From contig CM059203.1 in the NCBI GenBank assembly GCA_030323885.1, positions 2,108,001-2,172,000 of the forward strand: 64,000 nt of DNA, given 5' to 3'. This document shows positions 10,526 through 20,581 of the stretch, piece after piece. Position 1 is the first letter of the stretch; every line of letters starts with the position of its first letter. The notes under the pieces are model-generated. The model did not search any database. It was not told where the DNA came from and saw only the letters and a list, made by a program, of their open reading frames with translations. This DNA comes from Branchipolynoe longqiensis (lineage: Eukaryota > Annelida > Polychaeta > Phyllodocida > Polynoidae). Both the position numbers and the translations under genes were made by a program.

Positions 10526-10912
10526 GCTGGGCTGTCACACCTCACCGGATTGGACAACGGACAGAATTGTCTAGTCCGGTGGTGTTCGGGCGTGATAAGT
10601 ATCATAATGTATTAAAATGTTGCGATATCGGGTCAAAGGCCACTTGACAAACGGACATGAAATGGACATGAAACGGACATGAAATGGACATGAAACAGAC
10701 ATGAACGGATAGCCAACGGACGGTAAGCAGACTAAACGGACTCAAAGCGGAAAGAAACGTAGACGTCAATCCGGAGGCATCCTTTCCAAGTTTTGTGCAA
10801 GTTCAAAACTTCTAATATCAACGGATATGCAACGGACACAAACCAGACTTTGCTGGACATCATTGGACTTTGTTCGGTTTCTTTCCATTTCCCCAATCTG
10901 GTGACAGAGCCT
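10526..10912 (-). mobile_element. MITE-1 copy
   Basis: The left end is GGGCTGTCACACCTCACCGG and the right end GGTGACAGAGCCT, with TTA on both sides (10523-10525 and 10913-10915). The central AAGTTTTG/CAAAACTT palindrome is near 10791. Arms are CGGACATGAAA units, so the element lies in the opposite orientation to the copy at 1464. Confidence 0.8.
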
Positions 10913-11212
10913 TTAAGGTTCCAACTCTTTTATACCGCTGTGAAATAGAAGGGCTGGGTACATGTTGTAGAAGACTCCCCCACCCCCACCCCCACGCATA
11001 CCCACAATGCACTGCGCCGTCGGCATGTGCCGGCTATTAATGTCAGACAGACATGCAGCCATCTTGTTAAACACTGGCCGAACTTGATTGCCACTGCCAG
11101 CTTTTCACTTCCACGCCATATATTTGGCGTATAGCGCTCAATAGTGGCAATCAAGCACATCCTGTTTGTCTGCCCTCTTGCATGTTTCATCTTTCTTTCA
11201 ATCTCTCCTTCA
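10913..11212. other. Unassigned spacer
   Basis: No gene is seen. CCCCCACCCCCACCCCCACG at about 10977 is a C-rich, quadruplex-prone run on the other strand. Confidence 0.25.
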
Positions 11213-11550
11213 CCGGACGCGATGGTTGAATCGGTAGAGCGTACACTTCCTGTGCGGAAGGTCGGTGGTTCAAAACCCAGCCAAATCACACCAATCATGT
11301 ACAAACGTAATACTTAGCGCTACCTAGCCTGGCGCTCAGCATTACTAGGATAGGGCAAGGACTGGTTAGCTCGAATCAGGATAATGTGACTGAGTAGGAA
11401 AGTGGGTTATGGTGCCAGTGGTCTGGTCTCCCAGTAGGGCATCACTATAAAGTCACCTTGAGTGCGCATTGCCACAAATTGGTAGCCATCCTGATATGAC
11501 CCGTCCTCAGTTGTCGTAAGGATGTAAAACCCCAGCGAACAAACAATCTC
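11213..11550 (+). mobile_element. SINE-A, gCGGTAGAGC head subtype
   Basis: The head is GACGCGATGGTTGAATCGG with TAGAGCGTAC, the B-box-like stretch is GGTTCAAAACCC, and body and tail end in AAAACCCCAGCGAACAAACAA. The head differs from the GAATGAGTTAG subtype. Confidence 0.8.
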
Positions 11551-11918
11551 CCCTTTATTTACAATCATTAAAAAACAACCACCTGTTTTTGTGTCACGTG
11601 GTCTTGGGATGCCATTGCATTCCGTAGTTTCTTCCAACCAATCAGCAGCGATCAAATGACGTGATCAATATAGTGGTTTTTTTTTGTCTAATCACTTTTT
11701 TTTCAGGCATAGTGGCCATTATCTCAACGAGACCGATACGCCCACATGCAAATGGACAATCATGCATGCCAATTGAATGACCTTATATGGGCCTTGCAAA
11801 CTGATGTTATCGACTGCCAGGCTTGGCTGCTTGGCGGTGAGTGGTATTCGGCTGGTTACTCCATGTAGTCTGCACTCACCACACTCACCGCACACGTGCA
11901 ATGGGGCCCCATGCACAG
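11551..11918. other. Unassigned spacer
   Basis: No gene or repeat is recognised. It includes the E-boxes CACGTG (11597) and CACACGTGCA (11891) and T runs near 11677-11702. Confidence 0.25.
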
Positions 11919-11921
11919 TTA

Positions 11922-12569
11922 AGTGCCTGTCACACTATGGCGGATTGAGCAACGGACAGAACCGGACAAAGAATATTCTAGTCCGGTGTTATTCGGACTT
12001 GAAATGTATCGATTATGTAACAGACGGGTAACGGATGGGTAACAGATGGTAACAGACGGGTAACAGATGGTAATGGTTGATAACGGATCTAATGATCAAC
12101 GGACAATTCAGAATACAAAAAGAACTCCAGTAAAACCTCTCTAACCGACCACTCCCCTATATCGATCGTTTTACCAAACAGTACCATTTTAACCATATTC
12201 TCTAAGTCCCTAAACCGGCCACCTCCCTAAATGGACCACTTAAAGTCGGTCCCAAGGTCGGTCGATTTAGAGAGGTTTTACTGTATAACGAATGGCAGCG
12301 GACGTTTAATGGATATGTAACGGACGGTAACGGATGGTAATGGATAATAACCGTATCGGTCAGTCTGATGCAATCTGTTACAATTTGTGTGCATGCTCAA
12401 AACTTGTAATGGATCGGGCCGGATATCAACGGATATCAATGGATATCAATGAATATCAACGGATATCAACGGATATGCAACGGATATGCAACGGATATGC
12501 AACGGATATGCAACGGACTTTGTTCGGTTTCTTTCCGTTTCCCCAATCCGGCGAAGTGTGACAGAGCCT
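11922..12569 (-). mobile_element. MITE-1 copy, GGTAACGGATG arm type, interrupted
   Basis: Both flanks are TTA (11919-11921 and 12570-12572). Ends are AGTGCCTGTCACAC and the complement of AGGCTCTGTCACAC. The left arm is GGTAACGGATGGGTAAC units and the right arm ACGGATATCA / ACGGATATGCA units. The centre near 12384 (TTTGTGTGCATGCTCAAAAC) is the usual palindrome. A MITE-P2 copy is nested inside at 12128. Confidence 0.85.
12128..12283. mobile_element. MITE-P2 (pogo-like), complete, nested in MITE-1
   Basis: Ends are CAGTAAAACCTCTCTAA and the complement TTAGAGAGGTTTTACTG, 156 bp in all, with TA on the right and TC (probably decayed TA) on the left. A paralogous MITE-1 at 16701 shows the empty site as AAAAAGAACTATAACAAACG near 16893-16912, so the insertion into TA is directly visible. 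CAGT ends with TA duplication are typical of the pogo branch of Tc1/mariner. Confidence 0.85.
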
Positions 12570-12597
12570 TTAGGCAAGGTCAGGTTGATTGCATCAG

Positions 12598-12790
12598 CGA
12601 GCCCTAGATGGTCCAATGGTTAAGCCGCTCCCTACGGTACGACACAAATGCGAATTCTAGTCCCACTCTCCAGGTGTGGTAATCTAGATGATTGCGTTAC
12701 TACGCATCACAATGGCGCCATGACCAGGATGCTGTAAGCATTGCGTATTGTATGGCTAATGATCCTGTCTCTGAATGTATATAATAATAA
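12598..12790 (+). mobile_element. SINE-E, tRNA-derived
   Basis: The head has an A-box-like TGGTCCAATGGTTAAG and a B-box-like GCGAATTCTAGTCCC about 45 bases later. The body GGCGCCATGACCAGGATGCT and GCATTGCGTATTGTATGGCT follows. A partial second copy is at 61330. The 3' side runs into the ATG/CAT microsatellite of the next element. Confidence 0.55.
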
Positions 12791-12990
12791 TCATCATCAT
12801 CATCATGCTGTCGGTCGCAATGCGACAAAGACTGCTTTCATTACTTGACTGCCGCTCTCCATTTAGTTCTCTGCTGTGAGAGTTGCGTCCATGAGTCGGT
12901 CTTAATGTCTCTCAGCTTCAGGTTTCTCTTGATGTTATCCTTGAACCAGAGACGAGGGCACCCTCTCTTTCTGTAACCAGAAGACAGTTG
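12791..12990 (-). mobile_element. Non-LTR retrotransposon 3' end with (ATG)n tail
   Basis: Read on the minus strand it has the last part of an RT frame, a stop, about 45 bases of 3' UTR (GAAAGCAGTCTTTGTCGCAT) and an (ATG)n tail at 12793-12806. The same 3' end recurs at 27405 and 54346. It is heavily 5' truncated. Confidence 0.65.
12841..12987 (-). pseudogene. RT C-terminal remnant of a LINE
   Basis: About 48 codons are open and end in TAA (12841-12843 on the plus strand as TTA). The peptide contains YRKRGCPRLWFKDNIKRNLK, then DSWTQL and KWRAAVK at the end. A basic KRGxPR block, then a K-D-x-x-K-R-x-L segment, a D-S-W and a terminal R-x-x-W-R pattern is the usual extreme C-terminus of RT proteins of non-LTR elements. 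The catalytic domain is missing, so it is a dead fragment. The clade cannot be decided. Confidence 0.6.
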
Positions 12991-13100
12991 AAGGTCAGAG
13001 AGCTAGAGAGTCAGAGAGCTAGAGAGTCAGAGAACAAGAGGGTCAGAGATAGCTAGAGATTCTCTAACTCTCTATTTTTCTGACTCTCTAGCTCATGAAG
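12991..13100. repeat. AGAGAGCTAGAG(A/T)GTC repeat
   Basis: Short tandem units of GTCAGAGAGCTAGAGA are followed by their complement CTCTAACTCTCTA, so the block can fold. It is related in sequence to the array at 13890. Confidence 0.8.
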
Positions 13101-13885
13101 ATGAGTAATAATATCAATTTAATAGAGTCGTCACTAGCAAGAGCCCTCCTAAGGTGCCATCCAATGAAACCCCATGACATATTTAGAACTTGCTTCTTTT
13201 TTTCTTTCGTTTTTTTCCTTTAAAAAAATTTGTGATGGGTGTATTTATGCTGCCCATAACGGTTAAGTCTAATGACTTGATTTTGCCGCTAGACAGTAAT
13301 AGTCTTGTCACTCTCCTTTTTATCTCCTTCAGTTGTCATGTAGCTAACTACTGCATGCATTCTGTCTCCGTTTGTAAGCGTTCTCCCACATCCCCCAAAC
13401 CTCTTTTTGTTTGTTCGTTCTACAATTGGATAATTGTTTCGCTACCAATAGTTAATCTCTCTGGATCTCTTCACCTTGCTGTGTTAGTGGTCATTAGGTT
13501 TTGATTTAAAGTTTACCTTTTGTATGTATCATACCTCGCACCTATACCCTCTAAAACTTTGCTTGAATTATCAGCGTATTTTCTATTTATTTATTCATCT
13601 ATCTTTCTTTTTCCTTTTCAATTCATTTTATTTGTTGTTGTCATTAGTCATTAGCTTGAACTAGTTGAAGGAGAAACAAAATTTCATTTGTCAGAAATAA
13701 TAACCATAGAGGAGATAAGAAAAGCAGCATGTCTTGACAAATATTAATCGGCCCTCATAAAGATGCATGGTCAGGTTTTCATGTATTATGTATGGAAACA
13801 ACTTCAGAGAATATCAAAATTTGCCACAGAATTACAAAGTTGATCAAATTTGCTAGGAGACTGATAACGAGAGACCTGGAATCAC
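13101..13885. other. Unassigned AT-rich spacer
   Basis: No gene is supported. A 104-codon frame at 13190 starts in a poly-T stretch and shows no domain. The segment 13250-13320 (CCATAACGGTTAAGTC...CTAGACAGTAATAG) is distantly similar to the repeat at 22345 and 63600. Confidence 0.35.
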
Positions 13886-13889
13886 CCAC

Positions 13890-14545
13890 TTACTTGAACT
13901 CTCTAGCTCTCTGGTTCTCTAACTCTCTAGCTGTTTGACTCTCTAGCTGTTTGACCCTATTGATCTTTGACTGTGTTGCTCTCTGAATCTCTAGCTCTCT
14001 GACCCTCTTGTTCTTTGACTCTCTAGCTATCTGACTCTATAGCTCTCTGACCCTCTTGTTCTTTGACTCTCTAGCTCTCTGACTCTATAGCTCTCTGACT
14101 CTATTTCTCTGGCTCTAACTCTCTATCTCCCTGACTCTCTATTTCTCTGACTATCTCGCTCTCTGACTCTATAGCTCTCTGACTCTATTTCTCTGACTCT
14201 AACTATCTATCTCCCTGACTCTCTAACTCTCTTTATCTGACTCTGACTCTCTAGCTCTCTGACTCTATAGCTCCCTGACTATCTGGTTCTGTGACTCTTA
14301 CTCTCTGGTTCGTTGCCTATCTCTCTGGCGCTCTGACTCTGACCCTCTTGTTCTCTGACTCTCTAGCTCTCTAACTGTATTTCTCTGACTGTATTTCTCT
14401 GACTCTAACTCTCTATCTCCCTGACTCTCTTTTTCTCTGACTCTGACTCTCTAGCTCTCTGACTCTATAGCACCCTGACTATCTTACTCTCTGGTTCGTT
14501 GACTATCTCTCTGGCGCTCTGACTCTCTAGCTCTCTGCCTCTCTC
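13890..14545. repeat. CTCTCTAGCTCTCTGA pyrimidine-rich minisatellite
   Basis: Units of 8-16 bp (GACTCTCTAGCTCTCT with variants CTATAG, CCTCTTG, TATTTCTC) repeat over 650 bases. Strong strand asymmetry (T/C) suggests triplex-forming potential. Confidence 0.92.
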
Positions 14546-14888
14546 TCACGATGAGATCTCATGCAGCACAAGATCCACACCACGTGGACCACTTGACGCA
14601 GACCACGTGGTGCTCACTGCGCTCCACTCTCCCCCCAGAGCCACCACTTCTGCAACCTCCACCCACCACCCACGCCAGCCTCAACCCAGCCTGTGTCTGG
14701 AGAGCGCGGTGGCAGCCATCTTGGAGGCGTTAGGCGCTGGTTGCCGGCTGTGATGTGTTGTGCACACCTGGGTGGTATGTTCCGGTGCGTTTATGTGGAT
14801 AGCAGTCTCTCAAGTCGCTAACACAACACCGACCTCAGCAAATCAACAACTTCACCAGAACCCAACTCTTGCAAAGCCTTACCACTTC
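14546..14888. other. Unassigned spacer
   Basis: No gene is supported. It has two CCACGTGG E-box palindromes (14580 and 14603), and a short proline/histidine frame with no domain. Confidence 0.25.
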
Positions 14889-14889
14889 C

Positions 14890-15049
14890 ACTTCTTCCTC
14901 TACTTCTTTTCTTCTTCCGGTTCTTATTTTTGTTCTTCTTCTAGCTCATCTTCATCTTCTTCCACATCTTATTCATATTTTTCTTCTTCTCCTTCTTCAT
15001 ATTCTTATTCTTCTCCTTCACATTCTTCTTGTTCGCCTTCTTCTTCTGA
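14890..15049. repeat. TTC-rich microsatellite, left half
   Basis: (TTC)n with ATTC interruptions gives Ser/Leu-rich frames. A SINE-A sits between this and the block at 15404. Confidence 0.9.
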
Positions 15050-15403
15050 CCAGATGGGGTGGCCGAATGAGTAGAGCGTCTGTCTTCTGTTTTGGGAGAT
15101 TGGAAGATCCGAACACATGAGTTTGTGGGTTTGAATCCTGGTCGAGTCAAACCAATGACTTAACAATGTATACTTGTCGCTTCCTATGCTGGCACTCATC
15201 ATTATTAGTATAGGGCAAGGACTGGTTTGGCTCAGTTTCAGAATAATGTGACTGAGTGGGATATCAGGTCATGGTGCTGGCAGCCTGGTTTCCCAGTGGG
15301 GCAGCAATATGAAGTCGCCATGGGTTTGCACTGTCACAAGTCGGTACCTGTCCTGATATGACATTAGATGTTTCTAGGATGTAAAACAACAAACAAACAA
15401 CAA
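15050..15403 (+). mobile_element. SINE-A inserted in a TTC array
   Basis: The head is GGGGTGGCCGAATGAGTAGAGC; this copy has the longer variant between A and B boxes (TTTTGGGAGATTGG...ACACATGAGTTTGTGGG). Body is complete and the tail is AAAACAACAAACAAACAAC. TTCTTC sequence lies on both sides. Confidence 0.88.
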
Positions 15404-15778
15404 TCTTCTTCCTCTTCTTTATCTTATTCCTATCCTTCATATTCTTCTTCACGTTCTTCACAATGTTCTTTTTCATGTTATTTTCCACATTCTTCTTCTA
15501 TTACATGTTATTCTTCACATTTGTTCACGTTATTCTTCGAATTCTCCTCCTTTATGATATTGTTCACATTATTCGTGTCCATGTTTGCCTTTGTATTCAT
15601 ATTTTTCTTCGTCTTTTCCACATTAGTCCTTTTCTCATTCTTTGTCATATTCTTGTTGCATTTGCTTCCCCTCTTCTTCTTCTACATCTTCTCCCACTTC
15701 TTCTGCTTCCTCTTCTTCCTCTACTTCTTTCTTCTTTTCCCACTTCTTCTTCTGCCTCTTCTTCCTCTACTTCTTCAG
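15404..15778. repeat. TTC-rich microsatellite, right half
   Basis: (TTCTTC)n with CATA and CTCC interruptions continues the array at 14890. The open frames (Ser or Phe/Leu-rich) are artefacts. Confidence 0.9.
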
Positions 15779-15835
15779 TAGGGATGGCCTAGTGGTTAGA
15801 CTGACTTTCCACATGAAGCTTTGAGAGGAAAGTAA

Positions 15836-16584
15836 AGCGCCTGTCACACCTTACCGGACTGAGTACCGGACACCACCGGATAAAGAATTTTCTAGTCCGG
15901 TGCTGTCCGGTACACAAAATGTATCGAAATGGAGTGTAATTGGGTCAATTGCCGCCAGACAACCGGACAAGTACCATACATGTACCGTACATGTACCGGA
16001 TGAGTACCGGACGAGAACCAGACGGACCGACCATCAATTGGACACGTACCGGACTGTATTTTTTTTATTTTCTTGGTATTGTCGTGGGGGTGATGAAAAT
16101 GGGAAATATTGCGCATAGAACAGGACTCAAACCCACATCTCTTTGCATTCCAGGCCAGTGTGCCAACCATTACACCACCTAGGCTCCCTGATATCAACAC
16201 ACTACCCATGCCTACCTGTCTATGTGGTTACTTGCCTGAGAGGTCAGTGGCGACTACTACAGTATATATATATTTTATTGACGTTCTCGCCGCCGGACAA
16301 TTCCGGAAGCAAACCGGACACCAACGGATGGGTACCGGACACCAACAGATGGGTACCGGACACGTATGGATGGGTACCGGACATGAACCGGACAAAACCG
16401 GACACCAACCGGACACGTCAGTCCGGTGGTGTCCGGTAGAAGTTTTGTACATGTTCAAAACTTGTACCGGTCACCGCTGGACACCGCTGATGGGTACCGG
16501 ACATGTACCGGACATCGCTGTACACCACCGGACAGTGTCCAGTTCTCGTCCCGTTCCCCAGTCCGGTAAGGTGTGACTGGGCCT
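15836..16584 (-). mobile_element. MITE-1 copy, ACCGGACATGT arm type, interrupted
   Basis: TAA flanks both ends (15833-15835 and 16585-16587). Ends are AGCGCCTGTCACACCTTACC and the complement of AGGCCCAGTCACACCTTACC. Arms are of ACCGGACACCA/ACCGGACATGA type and the centre is near 16440-16465. A SINE-C lies inside. Confidence 0.87.
16069..16262 (-). mobile_element. SINE-C, single copy nested in MITE-1
   Basis: On the minus strand it reads GACCTCTCAGGCAAGTAACC, AGACAGGTAGGC, then a tRNA-Gln-like segment (GGTGTAATGGTTGGCACACT ... GGGTTTGAGTCC) and ends ATTTCCCATTTTCATCACCC followed by an A-rich run. The host MITE arm resumes at about 16290. Confidence 0.75.
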
Positions 16585-16700
16585 TAAGGCAACATAATTT
16601 GGCATTCCCATCCTCAGATGATGCTCAGTATCCTCACTCATACCCCCCCCCCTCCCCTCACCCCCCCGCCCCTTCCTCCCCCCCAGCCTGACTTACTTCA

Positions 16701-17228
16701 AGGCCCTGTCACACTTTACCGGATTGAGGATATGGACAGACCCACCCGGACAAAAATATTCTAATCTGGTGTGATTCGGACTTGAAATGTATCGATTATG
16801 TAATGGATGGTAACGGACGGTAACACTAACAGACAGTAACAGACGGTAACGGTTGATAACGTATCTAACGATCAATGGACAATTCAATATACAAAAAGAA
16901 CTATAACAAACGGCAATGGATGTGTAATGGATATGTAATGGATCGGAATGGATGGTAATGGATGGGTAATGGACAGGAATGGACGGTAATGGATGTGTAA
17001 CAGACAGGAACAGGTGTAGAACGGACAGTAACGGATAAAAACCACATATGTCAGTCCGGCGCAATCTGTTACAAGTTTTGTGCATGCTCAAAAGTTGTAA
17101 TGGATCGGGCTGGATATCAACGGATATCAACGGATATGCAATGGACACAAACCAGACTTTACTGGATATCAACGGACTTTGTTCCATTTCAATCCGTTTC
17201 CTCGATCAGGTGAAGTGTGACAGGGACT
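16701..17228 (-). mobile_element. MITE-1 copy, GGTAACGGA arm type
   Basis: Ends are AGGCCCTGTCACACTTTACC and the complement of AGTCCCTGTCACACTTCACC, flanked by TCA and TTA. It is the closest relative of the copy at 11922 and preserves the uninterrupted target of its nested pogo-like element. Confidence 0.85.
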
Positions 17229-17647
17229 TTATGCACGGTCCCTTAAGAATATCCCCCTACACACAGCTCACACAGCGAACCCAGTAACAAGTAGGTGGTT
17301 GGCATGTCAGTATTGCTAGAGGTTGTGACAGTAACATCACTGTGGTGTGACAGCGCTACCTGGCGCATGCCACATGACAGTTGACATCGGGCCGCTGTCA
17401 CTGCAGGTGTCATTATGCAGTGACGGCCTGATTGCGGGTTGACAGGGGTAGTGCTGCGGGGTGGTGTGTTGACAGCAGCCACTTAGAGCTCACCTCCGGC
17501 CCGCCTGCTGTCAGGTCGCTGTCAACTTGAAATGTGACACTAGCTGAGTGTGTGCCACAGCGCAGTCAAAAGCCTTCCAAAAATTGTGATTGAATATTCA
17601 CCCCTCTAAAATTACTCTGAAATTTGTATTTATACTTTTCTTTAAAA
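17229..17647. other. Unassigned spacer
   Basis: No gene is supported. The stretch 17300-17540 is rich in TGTGACAG / TGACAG motifs in loose repetition (TGACAGTTGACA, CTGTCACTGCAGGTGTCA). No matching element is found elsewhere in the window. Confidence 0.3.
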
Positions 17648-17975
17648 CTGGGCGGGAATCGGTAGAGCGCGGGACTCGCGTGTGGGAAATCGGGAGTTTG
17701 GGTCCCGGTCGAGTCAAACCAATGACATATAAAATTGATACTTGTCGCTTCCTAGCCTGGCGCCTGGCATTAATAGGATAGGGTAAGGACTGGTTAGCTC
17801 AGTATCAGAATAATGTGACTGAGTGGGATATCGGGTCATGGTGCTGGTGGCCTGATTTCCCATTGGGGCAGCACTATAAAGTCACATTGAGTGTGCACTG
17901 TCACAAGTTGGTACCCATCCTGATATGATATGAGATGTTGCTAGGACGTAAAACTTCAACAACCAACCAACCTTT
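17648..17975 (+). mobile_element. SINE-A, CGGTAGAGC head subtype
   Basis: Head GGGCGGGAATCGGTAGAGCG, B-box-like GTTTGGGTCCCGG, full body and a tail AAAACTTCAACAACCAACC. Confidence 0.85.
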
Positions 17976-18214
17976 TCATTAAATGTGTCTAAAACGAAAA
18001 TACAGACCGTTTGTCTTGAATTTATTTTCCCTCAGCTATGACCTAATTTCAGAATGAACAGTTTGATGAATAAAACATCATCAATAAATGGGAAACTATT
18101 GACAATTAAATACCCCCAATGTTGTTAATGATGATTTAATGTCACTACCCACTAATAAAAACCATCATGCGGGTTGGCGTGCGGTCAGTTGTTAATTTCT
18201 TTCCTTTTTTAAAC
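17976..18214. other. Unassigned AT-rich spacer
   Basis: No gene or repeat is recognised. Confidence 0.25.
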
Positions 18215-18271
18215 ATTAATTGATTAAGCATAGGAAATTTCAATCACAGACAATTGCTCTTCCTCATTCCA

Positions 18272-18789
18272 TCAGCTGAAGAATGTCTGGGGATCCTCGG
18301 AGCTGCCTAGGAACACCAAGATCAGGATATTTTGCTCCATGGTAAAGTCTGTTCTTCTGTATGGTGCAGAGACTTGGAGAACAATGGTCACCACCATGAA
18401 GAAAATCCAGTCCTTTATCAACACCTGTCTCGGACGAATCCTAAGAGTATGCTGGCCAAACACCATCAGTAACCTGGAGCTATCGCAGCAAACAGGACAA
18501 CAGCCTGTTGCAGAGGAGATCCTTCGGAGACGCTGGAGATGGGTTGGCCATACCCTTCACAAGCCTGCATCCAACACCGCAAGACATGCACTCCCCTTGA
18601 ATCCACAAGGGAAAAGGAAGAGAGGCAGGCCAAGAAACAGTTGGCGCCGTGACCTGGAGGTCGATGTGAAGAGGTCTGGCCATACATGGAGACAGCTGGA
18701 GAAGATGGCCCAGGACCGGGATAACTGGAGAGCCCTTGTTTGTGGCCTATGCCCAAAGTTGGGCGGTAGGCGTAAGTAAGTAAGTCAGT
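18272..18789 (+). mobile_element. 5'-truncated non-LTR retrotransposon with target duplication
   Basis: It is bounded by the duplication ATTCCA (18266-18271 and 18790-18795). The RT frame runs almost to the 3' end. The stop lies inside a GTAAGTAAGTAAGTCAGT tail, so there is practically no 3' UTR and the tail is a short tandem repeat rather than poly-A. Confidence 0.82.
18273..18779 (+). pseudogene. RT C-terminal region of a LINE, 168 codons
   Basis: The frame is open from the truncation point; the first ATG at 18339 is internal and not a real start. Visible motifs are LLYGAETW (residues 28-35), RRRWRWVGHTLHKP (from 85), KRKRGRPRNSWRRD (from 114) and a final DRDNWRALV near 153-161. This order is that of the region after the polymerase palm in RTs of RTE/CR1/Jockey-like non-LTR elements. 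The catalytic YADD box and endonuclease are absent, so the copy cannot act alone. No stop or frameshift interrupts what remains, which points to a fairly recent insertion. Confidence 0.85.
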
Positions 18790-18861
18790 ATTCCACTGCT
18801 CCTTTCCCTATCCTAATAATGCTGAACACCAAGCTAGGTAGCGACAAGTATACATTTTAAA

Positions 18862-19132
18862 GTCCGACTTGTGAGAGTGCACAATCATGCTGACTTAATA
18901 GTGCTACCCCACGAGGAGACCAGACCACCAGCACCATGAACCCATTATCCCACAGTCACATTATCCTGCTACTGTGCTAACCAGTTCTTGCCCTATCCTA
19001 TTAATGACGAGCGCCAAGCTAGGTAGCGACAAGTATCAATTTAGTAAGACATTAGTTTGACTCAATCGGGAATTGAACTCCCGTCCTTCCGCAGGGGAAG
19101 CCTGCGCTCCACCTATTCGGCCAGCGCGTCCA
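18862..19132 (-). mobile_element. SINE-A, tail truncated
   Basis: It begins inside the body (GACTTGTGAGAGTGCACAAT) and runs to the head CTATTCGGCCAGCGCGTCCA. The 3' tail is missing. It abuts the SINE-A2 in the same orientation. Confidence 0.8.
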
Positions 19133-19502
19133 GTCTGAAACTAAAAGGGGTTGGTTTTATTTGTGGGGGGGCACTCCTGTTTTGTAAGCTCACAATCTGG
19201 TTGCTATGCCAACACAGTGATGGCCAATGAGAAGGTGTGGCTCGGTTAACACGCACTGCCTGACGACATATTGAGCTTGTCAGTGCGTACGCTGGATACA
19301 CTACACGCACCCACCCACCCACCCACCACCCACAGCCCATCCACACTCACTGGTACCAGCGGCACCTCCCAGCCCACACATAACAAGCAGTACAGCCTTT
19401 CAAAGGTTGACCCTCTCTTTCCCACACTGCGCCACCTGTCGGTCTTTAAAGGTACACAAACGGGATAAAGGTCAACATACCAGAATCAGAAAAAAATCAC
19501 AG
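19133..19502. other. Unassigned spacer
   Basis: No gene is supported. (CCCA)n at 19310-19335 is a short microsatellite. Confidence 0.25.
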
Positions 19503-20090
19503 TTTGATTGTTTCAGTTTTACATCCTAGCAACATATAATGTCATATCACGAAGGTACTGACTTGTGACTGCGCACTCATGGCGAATTAAAAGTGCTGCC
19601 CCACTGGGAGGCCAGGGCCGCGTTCAGGGTCTGTCTCGCAGGCGCCTTGGAGATGGCAGTGACGTCACGCTAATCTGAACTGCAAAGGCAGTTTGTTGTC
19701 TTAAAAATGGCCGCCCCCTTAGGGAAAAGCTGCGCTGTGATTGGCTGAAGCCACTGAATACGGCGGCCATTTTCGAGGCGTTTTTCATCTCCAGTCTGAA
19801 AAGGGAGGCATCTCCGAGACGTCGCCGAGATGCACCCTGAACGCAAATAGGCCAAAAAGCATCGCCGAGGCATCTCCGCGGCGCCTCCGAGACGGACCCT
19901 GAACACGGCCCAGGTCGCCAACAGCATGACTTGATATCCCACTCAGTCACATTATCTTGATACCAAACTAACCAGTCCTTGCCCTATCCCAATAATGCCG
20001 AGCGCCAAGCTAGGGAGTGACAGTATCAATTTTGTAAGTCTTTGGTTTGACTTGACCTGGAATTGAATTCCTGATCTCCCGCATGGGAAA
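19503..20090 (-). mobile_element. SINE-A split by a GC-rich MITE
   Basis: The tail (GTTTTACATCCTAGCAACAT) and body up to GGGAGGCCAGG are on the left. After the insert the SINE resumes at CCAGGTCGCCAACAGCATG and ends in the head region GATCTCCCGCATGGGAAAC. Confidence 0.85.
19617..19909. mobile_element. GC-rich MITE with GCCGTGTTCAGGGTC ends
   Basis: TIRs are GCCGCGTTCAGGGTC and the complement of GCCGTGTTCAGGGTC (one mismatch in 15). The flanking 5-bp repeat is CCAGG (19612-19616 and 19910-19914), and removing the insert restores the SINE. The inside has many CpG and repeats GAGATG/CATCTC and GCCGAG elements, including ACCCTGAACGCAAATAGGCC, a degenerate internal copy of its own end. It has no coding capacity and the superfamily is undecided. 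Confidence 0.8.
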
Positions 20091-20094
20091 CCGG

Positions 20095-20425
20095 GTGCTG
20101 TGCCCTAATCGGTAGAGCACGGGCCTCGTGTGCAGAACGTCGGGAGTTTGGTTCCCACTCGAGTCAAACCAATGATTTATAAATTGATACTTGTCGCTTC
20201 CTAGCCTGGCGCTCTGCATTAATAGGATCGGGCAAGGACAGGTTAGCTCAGCATCAATATAATGTGACTGAGTGGGATATCAGGTCATGGTGCTGCCGGA
20301 CTGATTTCCCATGGGATAGCACTATAAAGTCACCATGAGCGCACACTGTCATAAGTCGGTACCCATCCTGATATGACCTTAGATGTTGCTAGGACGTAAA
20401 ATTCCAACAATCAACCAACCTATGC
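20095..20425 (+). mobile_element. SINE-A, CGGTAGAGC head subtype
   Basis: Head GCCCTAATCGGTAGAGCACG, body and tail (GACGTAAAATTCCAACAATC) are present. It lies head-to-head with the minus-strand SINE-A that ends at 20090. Confidence 0.85.
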
Positions 20426-20581
20426 CTGATTCCACTTGCCCCTGACCTGCCTGAACTGAATCAACCTGTGTGATATTTTTAACCCGGCCACTGTCTCTGA
20501 GATAGTCCTAGATTGCTGGTTTTATGTAGGCGATCTAGCAATAACTTTCTAGGACCAGAGAGGCCAGGTCGGGGATTAAGG

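Larger units (their letters stand above)
18215..18860 (-). mobile_element. SINE-A2 split by a LINE
   Basis: The left part (GGAAATTTCAATCACAGACA ... CTTCCTCATTCCA) and the right part (ATTCCACTGCTCCTTTCCCT ... GCTAGGTAGCGACAAG) join into one SINE-A2 once the LINE at 18272-18789 and one copy of ATTCCA are removed. Confidence 0.8.

Noticed and set aside
13190..13504. 104-codon hydrophobic frame
   Set aside because: It starts in poly-T, has no domain, and part of it is similar to dispersed repeat H.
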